The notes under the pieces are model-generated. The model had not been told where the DNA came from. It was given only the letters and a program-made list of their open reading frames with translations, and ran no database searches. Both the position numbers and the translations under genes were made by a program. A stretch of 64,000 nt of DNA from Dichotomocladium elegans (lineage: Eukaryota; Mucoromycota; Mucoromycetes; Mucorales; Lichtheimiaceae), in the NCBI GenBank assembly GCA_025716815.1, contig JAIXMN010000036.1, positions 186,001 through 250,000 on the forward strand, written 5' to 3'. Below are positions 50,517 through 60,500 of this stretch, in pieces. Position 1 is the first letter of the stretch; the number at the start of each line of letters is the position of its first letter.

Positions 50517-50618
50517 TTCCGTCCTTTGCAGATTGACCCATCGTACATGTACTTGATGATCCATGGAAGAGAGGCCAGAACGGATATCGCATCATCCGGT
50601 AGGGACCGCGATTTGGCC
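50517..50618 (+). repeat. Dispersed repeat family 2, copy 2
   Basis: Partner of 46376-46478. It lies only about 140 bp from copy 2 of family 1, suggesting that both come from one element. Confidence 0.6.
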
Positions 50619-50760
50619 TGTCTTCGGACAGGGCCTTCCCCTCCTTTTTTTGCTTCTTGCGTTACTTTCACCCCAGATGCTCTTGCTTTTTTTTCGGCTG
50701 TCGCCTTCCTTGTCCTTCCTCACCCGGTGTAAATTACCGATGTTCCGTCTTTCACCGGCT

Positions 50761-50897
50761 CCGCCATGGTTATTGACATGTGCACGCCTAGATATGCCTG
50801 GTGTGAGCCGGGTTGGTAATTCAAAATATAAAGGGGAAAGGTTAATGTTTTCTGTACCTGTTGATGCAACAACTTGGTATAACTCTATGCGACATTT
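50761..50897 (+). repeat. Dispersed repeat family 1, copy 2
   Basis: Partner of 17086-17235. The common end TATGCGAC followed by T-rich sequence also occurs at 61194-61210. Confidence 0.6.
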
Positions 50898-50987
50898 TTT
50901 GGATCCCAGTGACTTCTTTCATCGCATTAGCCTTTCCCCCCACCTGTCACAGTTAGCCAGATATATCCTTAAATTAAAAATAAAACC

Positions 50988-51683
50988 ATGCGTCCACGCT
51001 GTTGTTCATGGCAGTACTGTCCCCCTCGGCAGTCTTGTCGACACAAATCCTCGATGGCCACAGATCTTTCGTCATTCCTTCGATTGTCTCAAGGGAAAGA
51101 CAGAACAACGACTACATTCCGAGGCACTCTTTTTGAATGGCAAGCTCTTGAAGCGTTCCAGCGCACGATGGGCATGCAGCTCCAGCGCGTTGGTGGAAAA
51201 AGCGACCGCGGCGTTGACCTCCGCGGGCACTGGCCATTGGGATCCCTTCGAGCTGTCATGCGACCCGAAGGAATGTCAGAATCATCGACGGTTCCAGTAC
51301 GACTGCCTGTCCGATTACGGCCGCATATTATTGCTCAATGTAAAAATCTCAAAAATGGATGCACCCCTGACCATGTGCGCGCCCTCGTTGGCACGGTTGT
51401 CATGGCGCAACATAATCAGGATTCATTTCCAACCATTGGAATTCTTGCCACGGTCCATCACAAGCCGTTCACGCGCGATGTGATCCAACACTTTATGAGC
51501 AGCCATGTACCTCTGGGATTGGCTAAAATTCTCGACGCCCGACTGGAGTCTCTCATGTTTAACGCAGCAGCCGAGCAGGTCTTGGATGGCCTCACTGTTA
51601 CAACGGAGTTCAGCGCAGATGGATCCATGTCCGTGCCTGTACTAATGTACCAGGGCAGGGCCATTCGTCTGAAGGAACCATAA
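50988..51683 (+). CDS. RRG7-like (DUF2034) mitochondrial protein with nuclease-like fold
   Basis: A 231-aa ORF without introns. The Arg/Cys-rich, acid-free start (MRPRCCSWQYC) could be a mitochondrial targeting peptide; an internal ATG at 51054 is an alternative start. The domain begins FRGTLFEWQALEAFQ, then RVGGKSDRGVDLRGHW and, after a variable stretch, PHIIAQCKN. The order E...D-L-R-G...Q-C-K is the signature of PD-(D/E)XK nuclease-like proteins, as in the fungal RRG7 family required for respiratory growth in yeast. Next is VVMAQHNQDSFPTIGILAT, a core beta-alpha element. Whether it cleaves DNA is not known; RRG7 has only a genetic role. It lies 100 bp upstream of the Nup96-domain gene in the same orientation. 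Confidence 0.8.
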   Translation: MRPRCCSWQYCPPRQSCRHKSSMATDLSSFLRLSQGKDRTTTTFRGTLFEWQALEAFQRTMGMQLQRVGGKSDRGVDLRGHWPLGSLRAVMRPEGMSESSTVPVRLPVRLRPHIIAQCKNLKNGCTPDHVRALVGTVVMAQHNQDSFPTIGILATVHHKPFTRDVIQHFMSSHVPLGLAKILDARLESLMFNAAAEQVLDGLTVTTEFSADGSMSVPVLMYQGRAIRLKEP

Positions 51684-51782
51684 TTTTGAAGTAAAGACTG
51701 CATAATTCTGGGTAGCAATTTTTTTTGGAAGTTACATCTCTATTTCCCTTTTTTCTTTTTACACTCTCATCGATTCATCTAA

Positions 51783-52941
51783 ATGCAACCGAAATTGTTC
51801 TACGGAGGCGCAACGAAGCGTGTGCTGAATGATGGCACGAACGATAACGACGTTAATGGCAAAACTCTGACAGCCCCACCATATAAACGTTCTAAAACGA
51901 TGTTTTCAGAAAGACGAAATCAGGTATTGTTTTCTGTTTTCCGTTTTCGCAATAAATCCTGATTGCATGTTGCTCGAGTAACTTTAGATGCGTGAGTTGC
52001 ATATTGCTACACTTAAGCAGATTGAGAAGGACAGAGAGGATGATCACTTAACGTGTTCTGCCGGGCGCAATCGCCAGTGGATGCCCTACCTCGCACTGCA
52101 TGGATTCACTCAACTCGACAAGGATGAGCAAGATGGCTGGCAGCTTTGTACCATTCTGTTTGATGATAAAGACGACGATCAGAAAACCCCGAGGTGGACC
52201 CGGTTCCGAGAATGGCTGCTGGAAAGGGTGTCGACAGGTGCCCAACTTGCTGCGAAGCGCGTGTCATTGCGTGACATCAACGATCCCTATGCTGTGGTAT
52301 ATGAATACCTGACCTATGGTTCCATTGCGCACGCTGCTCGCGCTGCCATCGACTCGGCAAAAGACGAAGTCATGAGCCATCTCATTGCAATGTCACCACC
52401 CTCGTCACGCGAATTGCGCCGAGCTTACTGCGACCTCCTCAATCATACGATCGCGTCGGACGCTTTTGACACATTTTCACCCTACGCGAAGCGGTGTTGG
52501 TATCTGCTATGTGGACGTCCTGAAAAATGCCTGGCAATGGACGGGAGCAATATGGACTGGCGCCAGGCGTTTGTGCTCTACATGCTGTACTATTGGGTGG
52601 ATGAGGACCAAGACCCCTTCGACGCGGTTATGAATCACTATGTCCGAGAGGTTGAGCCCAGCTTTTTTTCAGCAGGAGGAAGTAAAGATGATGTTCGGCC
52701 GACGTGGTTTGTAGTTTTTCGATGGTGGTGGATCCAACACTATCACCTGGAATTGGCTCACCTGGACCCCCACCCACTTCATCTCCTGGATTGGTCACCC
52801 CGGCTAGCGTACTGCTTTACTAGTTTTTTCCCCAAGGCGTTACCTCCGGCGCAGAACAAGGAGATAGCCCACCGCTTTCTGTACGAGCTCAAACGACTCG
52901 GTGTAGCGGGCGACCTTATCCCAGACATCGTCAAGCAATAA
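51783..52941 (+). CDS. Nup96-domain protein (Nup145C-like), short
   Basis: Two exons (51783-51923, 51988-52941) give 364 aa. After a basic, polar leader (KRVLNDGTNDNDVNGK ... PPYKRSK), residues 75-360 are helical. They carry the features of the Nup96/Nup145C alpha-solenoid: VVYEYLTYGSIAHAARAAID, then DEVMSHLIAMSPPSSRELR, YAKRCWYLLCGRPEKC, MDWRQAFVLYMLYYW, and a region ending HLLDWSPRLAYCF. Nup96 is a scaffold of the Y-shaped Nup84/Nup107 subcomplex of the nuclear pore. Known homologues are much longer or fused behind Nup98, so this protein corresponds to only part of the usual solenoid. It may be complete as a separate gene or a partial duplicate. Identification is from pattern memory, so moderate. 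Confidence 0.65.
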
Positions 52942-53008
52942 GAACATCACTTCGGCATCCATGGTCCTTTTTCACTGTACATATAATAAACATGTTATTT
53001 TATTTTCG

Positions 53009-53835
53009 CTATGATATCTGTCCATTTGGCACGGTAGGGCAAGCGACTTTGCCGGCGCTGGTCACCATTGGGCTCCCTTTGAACGTTACCACGCCCTCCG
53101 CATCCGTGCACAGGTCGGCAGCAACGGTTTCGAAGACTTTTTGCTTTGGCTTCAGGACAGGGTCCGGCTCGCCTGCCGGCTCGAGTCCCTCGATTCGTAC
53201 CCTCTCACCGACCGGACTGTCCATCGCGGGCTCCAGGACTGCGACCTTCTTGCCGTCTGCCGAGCTGGCTGCCAGCAGCATACCCTCCGACAAGACGCCA
53301 CGGAACTTGCTTGGTTTGAGGTTACTTACGACCACCACTTTTTTATTCTTTGTTTTTTTTCAGTTTTTGGGGTAAAAAAAAAGAAAAGGTGGACAAAACA
53401 GGCACGACAGAAAAAGAAAGGCATATAGATGTGTGTGGAGAGGGGGGCGAAGGGGGGGTTTATATATTTAGCATCGATAGATATGAATACATGGTTGTTT
53501 TTTTTAAAAACTTTTACCATCAATGACTCCATGGGTACATAGGGTGCCAAACCACTAACAATCGTTCTCGTCTTTTCCTCGGCAATATCCACTAATATAT
53601 ATATATAGAATGCAATCAGTGCGTGGGTAAGTGCATGTCCAACGACGTTCACAAGCCCATTGTCACCCTCTGGAGGGGGGTCCTCACCCTGCTCAATGAA
53701 CAAATGACTGGCCTCAGGATGCTTCTCAATGCTGACAATTTGGCCGACGCGTAAATTAACACGGTGGATAATGTCGTTCTGGGTGATGGCGGTCGTGTAC
53801 CGCCGAACAGCAGGCAAGAGCTGAGCGAGTCGCAT
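53009..53835 (-). CDS. tRNA-binding (EMAP-II/Arc1-like OB-fold) protein
   Basis: Three exons (53835-53688, 53591-53518, 53347-53009) give 186 aa. The tRNA-binding domain covers nearly the whole protein: [20 protein letters not shown], then [39 protein letters not shown] and LLAASS. These are the conserved blocks of the Arc1/AIMP1 C-terminal OB fold. This domain binds tRNA non-specifically and delivers it to methionyl- or tyrosyl-tRNA synthetases. The N-terminus ([15 protein letters not shown]) is Arg-rich and acid-free and could target the protein to mitochondria; that is inference. It lacks the GST-like N-domain of cytosolic Arc1. Its 3' end converges on the Nup96-domain gene. Confidence 0.88.
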
Positions 53836-54070
53836 ACTTTTTATTGGGAAAAGAACAAACAAAAAATATGAGCTCAGCTGTCAAACTACAGTAGTATTTG
53901 GGTCTTCGGCTTTTCCATTCTTGTATTTACAAAATGCACTCACAATGAACTTTTTATTAAAGAATGAAGAAGGAAAAAAAAAGAGAGAGTGTGTGTGTGT
54001 GCGCGCAGCAGAGGATGAGGTAGAAGATGGGTGCGTAGATTGAGGAAAGCGCGAAAGGAAAGAAAGAAGT

Positions 54071-55556
54071 CTAGAAGTACGTGGCTCTACGAATATAACG
54101 TTGTGGTTTGGGAGGCTTGCCATACACCGGCTCGGGCATTTCTAAATGAAAGAAGGGCGAGTGAGAAACTTATTCTTCCTAACACAACCTTGCACATACT
54201 GAGAATATCGCTGTAAATATCCGACACAGTCTCATCCCAGACTTGACGGAAAAAGGAGACGCCTCGGACCTGGAGGCCGTGGCTCTGCGCCAGGTTCTTG
54301 ATATCAAAACCATCGCGTTTGTCGACCTTGACATCGACCTTGTCCTTGCCACCATTCGGCTGCTCGTAGGCGATAAGCGTATAGCGGTGGTATTTTGTGC
54401 CCTTCTGAGGATGAGGCGGGACGTACTCCAGCACAGTCTCTCCGGATTCGACAATAGATTGTGTTGTAGAAAGAGGCACGTTCGTTCTATATACAAGAAG
54501 ATGCTGTTAGGCATTTTTTCGGCATGGGAAACTTCCACCTACATTAACCAGTGGCAGCGCTGCTGATACGTCTTATTCTCCACATCCGGTGAATCTAGGA
54601 TTTACCATAAGATACAGACAATTTCAACATTCTTTCATCGCCTTCTTCTTACCCGGATCAACGAGGGCCAACGTGTAGAGACGCTGTTCAGTGTGGAAGT
54701 TGGTCACATCCACCTTCGGCGGTTTGATACTCTATTGTGGTATATGAGACATCCATTAATCCGTCCCTACCCTCGTACCTCACTTGCTTCTCTTTACCTG
54801 TTCAGGCTTGGTAAACACACCAGGCTCAATCGCCGAGCCATCTGCAAAGTGGATATTGACTTGGACAGTGGGTTTGACGTCCAACGGCAACACGTCGGGA
54901 ACGACATTCATTTGGGTGATGCGCTCCATCAGCTGTTTTAGCGGCGCCTTCTCGAACTCTTTCTGGCGCATGTATCGGAACACTGGACGGCCCATGTCCA
55001 CCTCTGTGTATCCGGGTTTTTAGAGACATCCCCACCCCATTCTATAAAACGCAAGATAATTTTGACAGCTTTTTCCTTACCTCCGCGGGCGAAAGTGCGA
55101 TGAACCTCGGGATCGTTCAGTTCCGACTTGACCTGGAGGTCAAACTTGAGTGCATTCAACGCAGCGAGTTGCGCAGATTGCGCAGGGCTGTTGGCTAAGA
55201 AATAATAGTAAACCGGAAATGTGGGTTTGTTGCGTTTTTTATGGACGTGGCATTTCTCTGTGGTTTACATTTCTGAACGCGTGCAATTTCCTTTTCCACC
55301 TTCTCAAGCATCTTTAATCGCTCCTTCTTATCAGTTTCAATCAATACTAATGCTTCTTCGTAGGCGGTGCGCTGGGGTGCAGTCGACACGTGACGAACGG
55401 GCTAAGGGACGCATAAACAGAGGAAAGTTATAAGTTTTTTTTTTTTCGCTATTGCTGTCGTTGTTGTCGAGGAGAAAACCGTCAATTCCATACAAGAGCC
55501 ATTCGAGTAGCGACGTTGCAGCGCGATGCTACCCGTCTTGTCAATGAGTGAAACAT
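54071..55556 (-). CDS. Mitochondrial large-subunit ribosomal protein mL38 (PEBP fold)
   Basis: Eight exons: 55556-55494, 55401-55269, 55194-55081, 55003-54798, 54731-54653, 54594-54543, 54486-54200 and 54141-54071, giving 334 aa. The first exon encodes a classic targeting peptide (MFHSLTRRVASRCNVATRMA). A helical middle part (EEALVLIETDKKERLKMLEK) is followed by MGRPVFRYMRQKEFEKAPL and DVLPLDVKPTVQVNIHF. The PEBP-like domain begins around residue 160: LYTLALVDPDSPDVENKTYQ, then QRCHWLITNVPL, LEYVPPHPQKGTKYHRY and VSFFRQVWDETVS. Fungal mL38 (yeast MRPL35) has this fusion of a helical arm and a PEBP-like domain, without known lipid binding. It is divergently oriented to the cyclin-like gene. 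Confidence 0.92.
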
Positions 55557-56385
55557 TATTCTCAGTTCTTCCAAGAGAGTAGGTAGAGAGGGGCGAGGAG
55601 GAGGTTACAACGAAGCAACCTCTTGAGTGTTTGTGTTTTTTGTGACTGACAATGGCTTGCTTGCCTACCACAAAAAAAAATAATAATAGCGAGAAGCGGG
55701 GTTTTTTTGCCTTGTCCATAATAATATATTCACGAACACCAACACCATCTGAACAATAGTCGTTCTTCTGTTATTCGTCGTGCAGACACTTTTGAGGCTT
55801 ATTTTGCTCATATTTGACTGCTTAGTGTTACGAGCGCAGGGAAACTTGGATTAAGATCCGGGACGCTTCTGCCCAAAAAAGCGATGGTGTGAATATTATT
55901 TAGCTTTTATTCGGACAAGCTTCGGCGTCGCTCGATCTGTGGATGCCTAACATGAAAGTTGGCCAACGCCTAAGCAATAAGGGGAGAGATGCAGAATGAA
56001 TGAGAGTCATAGTTTGCGTTTGTAGTTAGGCCGGCTAACGTATCCTCACGGCTTGCATCAAATATAAGTAGAAGTCGATGGATGTTTCATGCGAAAGTCA
56101 GCATGACGCATGCATACAATGGAATAGATGATAGAACTAAAATCGATCATAGCATGTGCGACTGGAAAGCTCTTGAGAGAGTCGCACCATTGGGCTGTTT
56201 ATGCTGCGCCCTTCTTTTGTTTTTGTCACACCGTGCTGATTGTTTGTTTACGTCAAAAAGTGTTCTTCATTATCAGCACAATAATGATGTCTTAGAATGT
56301 GCTCTCCCTCTCTTTCGCTCTTCGTCCATTAGCTCATTACTGCCGCCCTTATCCAACTTTTCCTTTTCCCTAAGCCATCGATCAG
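55557..56385. other. Divergent intergenic region, mL38 / cyclin-like
   Basis: About 830 bp, AT-rich with A and T runs (55665-55690). No gene seen. The last 60 bases are pyrimidine-rich, matching a leader for the cyclin-like gene. Confidence 0.5.
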
Positions 56386-57621
56386 ATGGATAACTACCCT
56401 CACATTGCCACCGCTGTCAGTTCTTGGCTCTGGAACGAACAGGGCAGCCCTTGGGCATGCGAGCAAGCATTTGACTTCTTCTTGTTCTGCCAGGAGTTTC
56501 TCGCTGCTGTCAATGTATCGCCTTCAGTCGTATTCCTAGGGTAAATACCTTTGTAGGTGTAGTATTGTGAGACACGGATACGCACTTATGCAAATGTGTG
56601 GCACACGTGCACGCGGCTTGTTAATTCATTAGACTCAAATACATGCAGCGGTATCAAAGTCAACTCGCCTGCAATACATCCAAGCGCCAACTGTTTGCTG
56701 TCTCCATCAGACTCGCGTACAAATACCTTGAAGATGACAGCCTCTGTCCACAGACTTGTTCTGTAAATATACACGAGGGTGGGGAGTTGGCCATACATTG
56801 CACTGTCATCAGTAACAGACACGTTTTTTTTCTGTTCGCGTATATAGTGGTCGTCCGTTGTTCAAATGTCAGCTCTTGACCTCTTTTACTTCGAACAGCA
56901 ATATCTACTCACCACAGCTTATGATCTGTCGCTCAATGACTATGTTGAATGGGCAGATTGCTGTCGCTCCATTGCTGCCAGTTTCTGCATTAGCCCAACT
57001 CTCCTTTACAATCCACATGCCATCCCACTCTTCGTGCCTTCAGCCGAAGTCTCCGCGGCAGCATCCTTGATCGATGGCTACCACCACGGCAACAATGCTC
57101 ATACGATGATGACCACAAACATCATGTCTTTGGAAGACGAGGACGACGATGAAGAGGATGATGATGATTTTGAAGAAAATGAAGCTTACAAGTCACCCAA
57201 CTCTTTCACAAACTCGGCAGATGTCCATTATCAGGAACAGTTATACAATCTAACATCCCAACCGATCGATGACCTGTTGTCGTCCACATCGATGGGATCA
57301 TTCAACAACACTGATTCGTACGCGCTGGCCATGTCTACGATCGTCCTGACATCATCGCAGTCTAATGGACCGTGCTTTGCAAACTATGCTGCGGATGGCC
57401 ACTACGGTGATAACCAGTATTATTGCTGCTTTCAAGATGCTGTCTATCCTTCCCTCGCCCCCCGTTGCAATGAAAGCCTTCTAGTGCACCCTCTGACTTG
57501 TTTACACGATTATAGCTTTCACCGGCTTTCGATGGACAGTTTGCTCTTCCAGCCGTATTATTATCCCGCGTTACCTCCTCCACTGCCAAATTCTATCATG
57601 GCTATCGAGGATGGCCGATGA
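56386..57621 (+). CDS. Cyclin-domain protein (Pcl/CLN-like)
   Basis: Three exons (56386-56540, 56633-56762, 56848-57621) give 352 aa. Residues 1-140 form a cyclin-like box: DNYPHIATAVSSWLW, FDFFLFCQEFLAAVNVSPSV, VFLGLKYMQRYQSQL, LFAVSIRLAYKYLEDDS, TCSWSSVVQMSALDLFYFEQ. The A-x-K-Y-L-E-D-D and W-x-x-V pattern is that of cyclins that bind Pho85-like kinases. The C-terminal half is acidic (EDEDDDEEDDDDFEEN) and low in structure. It is the second cyclin-like gene in the window; the two are only distantly similar and so probably not recent duplicates. The kinase partner is unknown. Confidence 0.78.
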
Positions 57622-58609
57622 ATATGAAACACGTAACTCATATATAGTATCCTGATGAGCATGCAGATGTTGTCTTTCTTAACCATATATCCATGCTGCT
57701 GTAAATACTATCCAATTCATTCATTCTTCCTTCAGCACCCACACACAGGTATGCATTCAACGTGTGTTTTTGCAACCTCCTCTTCGCCTGATGCTCACGA
57801 TAAAGTTGCAATAAAATCATGTACTCTGTTTATTTCAAGATATCGGTTCAATTTCACCCATATCCTTGATGAAGTGAGAATGATTGCCAATGTAACGCAT
57901 AATTTCATTTTAGAGAATATTCTCTTTTGTAGGTGTGATTTAATATTACCTCATCTCTCAAAGAATGACACTATGGACTGACTTGTTTCGTGTAACGGTT
58001 ATTTAGATGCGTTTTCCTTTACACTTGGACTTACTAAAACACCAGGCGTATGTATCCTGACCAGGCTAAGGATGGATTTGATAAAGAGGAGATAGTTCGC
58101 TCAGAACCTCAATTATTTATGAGGAACCAATCATCCATGTGATTAATAGTGCTGAAACATGCATTGTGCTATTCCAAGTCGCTTCTTGTTTATCAGACCA
58201 CAGTTTTGCTGCAGACAAGTTTAAACGGGCCGCTAGATTCTTTCATATTGTCACCATGATGAGCAAGACACACACAAGCGATGAACCAGGATAGAGTGTA
58301 CTTTCCCGCAAAGCATTATATCAAGCGTAGCCCAATCTACTAGAATGTGACATAAGAAGTGAAATGTATGATAAATGAGGCCTAATACTAACACTAAGAA
58401 GATAGATGAGGCGCATCGATATCCTCGAGACTCGTGTATTTCTATAGTTAGAGATATCCTCAACCTTATGAATAGGTGTATTATCCATTACCAAACAATG
58501 AAACTTCATATGCTCATGCGTAGTTCATTTCATTCATGGTAGCGTTAAGAAAGTTGATAAAATGTCCACTTCACGTTTTCCTTTTTTTTTGGACTGGTGG
58601 CTGTGGGAG

Positions 58610-59160
58610 TTTCAGGCTACATTGAATGATGCTTGACGCCGTCCCAAGAGTGTAATCGTTTTCGCTCTTGATTTTGGTACTGTTACTATTGCAGAAATCC
58701 CTTTCTTAGACCATGCCATGCTGCGCTTCATGTTATTATAGAATTCCGATATATCAAGGAAGACGCAGTTTCTTTTTCCTAAAGTCAATCGCAGTCATGT
58801 CCCAGTAGCGTACCCTTTCAAGGCACTCTTCACTATTGCTATCTACAGGTAGAAACCGAGCCTACTTTAGTGACAAGTTGCATTCAATTTTTCATAAATC
58901 GACGAAGTGCCTATCTCGATACCTTTAAGACCCTCAAATCTCTGGATCAATTGATTCTCATCAACGCATCTTAAATAAACATCTCCGTGCTCTTCGATGA
59001 GAATACATGAGCAATCTCTGTGCCTACGTTTTTTAAAATGTTGTGGGGGTTCTTCTCGTACGATGTGATGTCCATCGCGAAGCTTAACAAACATGTCTTC
59101 CCAGCCATTTTGCAGAAGCAGCAGCAGCAAATGCACTCTAGACCTTCTCAAACATCCATT
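58610..59160 (-). mobile_element. Degenerate Tc1/mariner-type transposase, copy A
   Basis: Minus-strand reading gives pieces in the order of the plus-strand copy but with stops and frameshifts. Near 59150-58870 is a helix-turn-helix-like part (GLKGIEIGTSSIYEKLNATC), and near 58810-58680 pieces equivalent to W-D-M-T-x-I-D-F-R-K, the L-P-x-x-G-I-L region and the S-M-x-W-S-K-K-G block. It is not functional. Confidence 0.75.
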
Positions 59161-59390
59161 TCAAAAATCTAAACTTATCTTTGTCAAAGTAGCCGCGCTT
59201 CAAATCTGCTTCTTTCATCTGGATATCTATGTCTTTTCCCGTGGGGATATGTATTGGGACCATCTGCATCGGATCCTAGTATCTTCTTGAATTACACAAA
59301 GACATATCCTGTTTTCCAGAATTGAAGTCGTGTCCTAGCAATTCTGAAGTCGTAGGATCATAAAATACAAGTCAGCTTTTGTCCATAAAT

Positions 59391-59456
59391 CATTACGCAT
59401 GATGACAAAGCAAATGTCGCATGCACATAGCGAAAGGTATCGCACAAAAAAACAAG
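59391..59456 (+). repeat. Transposon-end relic, copy 2
   Basis: Matches 45401-45456; its position just upstream of transposase copy B suggests it belongs to the element. Confidence 0.6.
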
Positions 59457-59524
59457 CTTGACAAATCCATCACTATAAAAATTTGTCCTTTTGATTATCT
59501 CTCTTTTATACACTTTTACATTCT

Positions 59525-60500
59525 GAAATGAGCAATCTATTTTTCTGCAAAGATGGCCAAGGTCATGCCGTTGATGAGCGCGGCTACCCTGGACCTATGG
59601 ACTATGTTGTTGACGAACAAACCTACTCTCTGCCATCCGTTTGTTCTCGCACTGAATATCCGCGTAGCATACCTTGCAAAGATAAATCTGATCTTACTAT
59701 GTATCACGCACATTCCCAAGCGAAAGGATACAGGCATTCGAATGAAAGAAGCGGGGATCAAGCGCAGTTGCACAGCGTACACTGACCAAGACAATGTCGG
59801 ATTTTTATCAAACTGATGTTTGAGAAGGTCTTGAGTGCATCGGCTGCTAGGAATCCATGTTCGTTCAGCCCAGCTATGGGTATTAAATCACGGGAAAGAC
59901 CCTGTTAGCATCTTTAGAGAAATCTGAAGCAAGCGGTCGTTCGCGTATTCCCAATGGAGAGCAAAAGAGAGTTATTTAGAATACATTGATGAAAATCCAT
60001 TCATTGTTCTAGAGCAGCTGATGGAGCAACTGCTTCAAAGATTGACGGTCTCAAAGTATCTAAAACAACGCTCCATCGGTTTATGAAAAGCGAATGCAAC
60101 TTGTCATTGAAAATGGCTCGGTTTTCAGCCTGTAGGCAGGAATCATGCTGCGAAGATCCAACAGCGTCTTGACTGGGTGTGCAAATGGGACATGACCGAC
60201 ATTGACTTTAGAAAAAACTGCGTTTTCCTTGACGAGTCTGGATTCCATATTAATACGAAACGCAGCATGACATGGTCCAAGAAAGGGACCCTTGCAGTGG
60301 TCACAATACCAAAGACAAGAATGAAGACAGCCACAATCCTGGGAACAATCTTAATATCAGGCATCATTAAATGTAGCTTGAGACACCCGCAGGCCCCAAT
60401 CAAGAAAAGAAAGAGGAGCAGGTCAATCTGAAGTTGCGACCAGAGGAGCTGTGGCTGGACATTATCCCAGCTTCCTTAAGGCTACGATGGATACGTATGA
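59525..60500 (+). mobile_element. Degenerate Tc1/mariner-type transposase, copy B
   Basis: The clearest stretch is 60177-60431: W-D-M-T-D-I-D-F-R-K-N, then NCVFLDESGFHINTKRSM, TWSKKGTLAVVTIPKTR and TATILGTILISGIIK. This is the DDE_3-type catalytic region (the D of F-L-D-E-S) of Tc1/mariner elements, a family with many copies in fungi. Upstream parts (59553-60160) contain matches to the DNA-binding region broken by stops and frameshifts, and the frame after 60420 ends prematurely. The copy is inactive. It faces copy A. Confidence 0.85.

Larger units (their letters stand above)
49843..50987. other. Intergenic region with two dispersed repeats
   Basis: About 1.1 kb upstream of the RRG7-like gene. 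It contains members of both dispersed repeat families (50517-50618 and 50761-50897). The rest includes a T run near 49947-49956. No gene seen. Confidence 0.5.

Noticed and set aside
50563..51483. A 306-aa ORF overlapping the RRG7-like gene
   Set aside because: It reads the gene in another frame and extends into the repeat-bearing upstream region; the RRG7-like frame has conserved family motifs.
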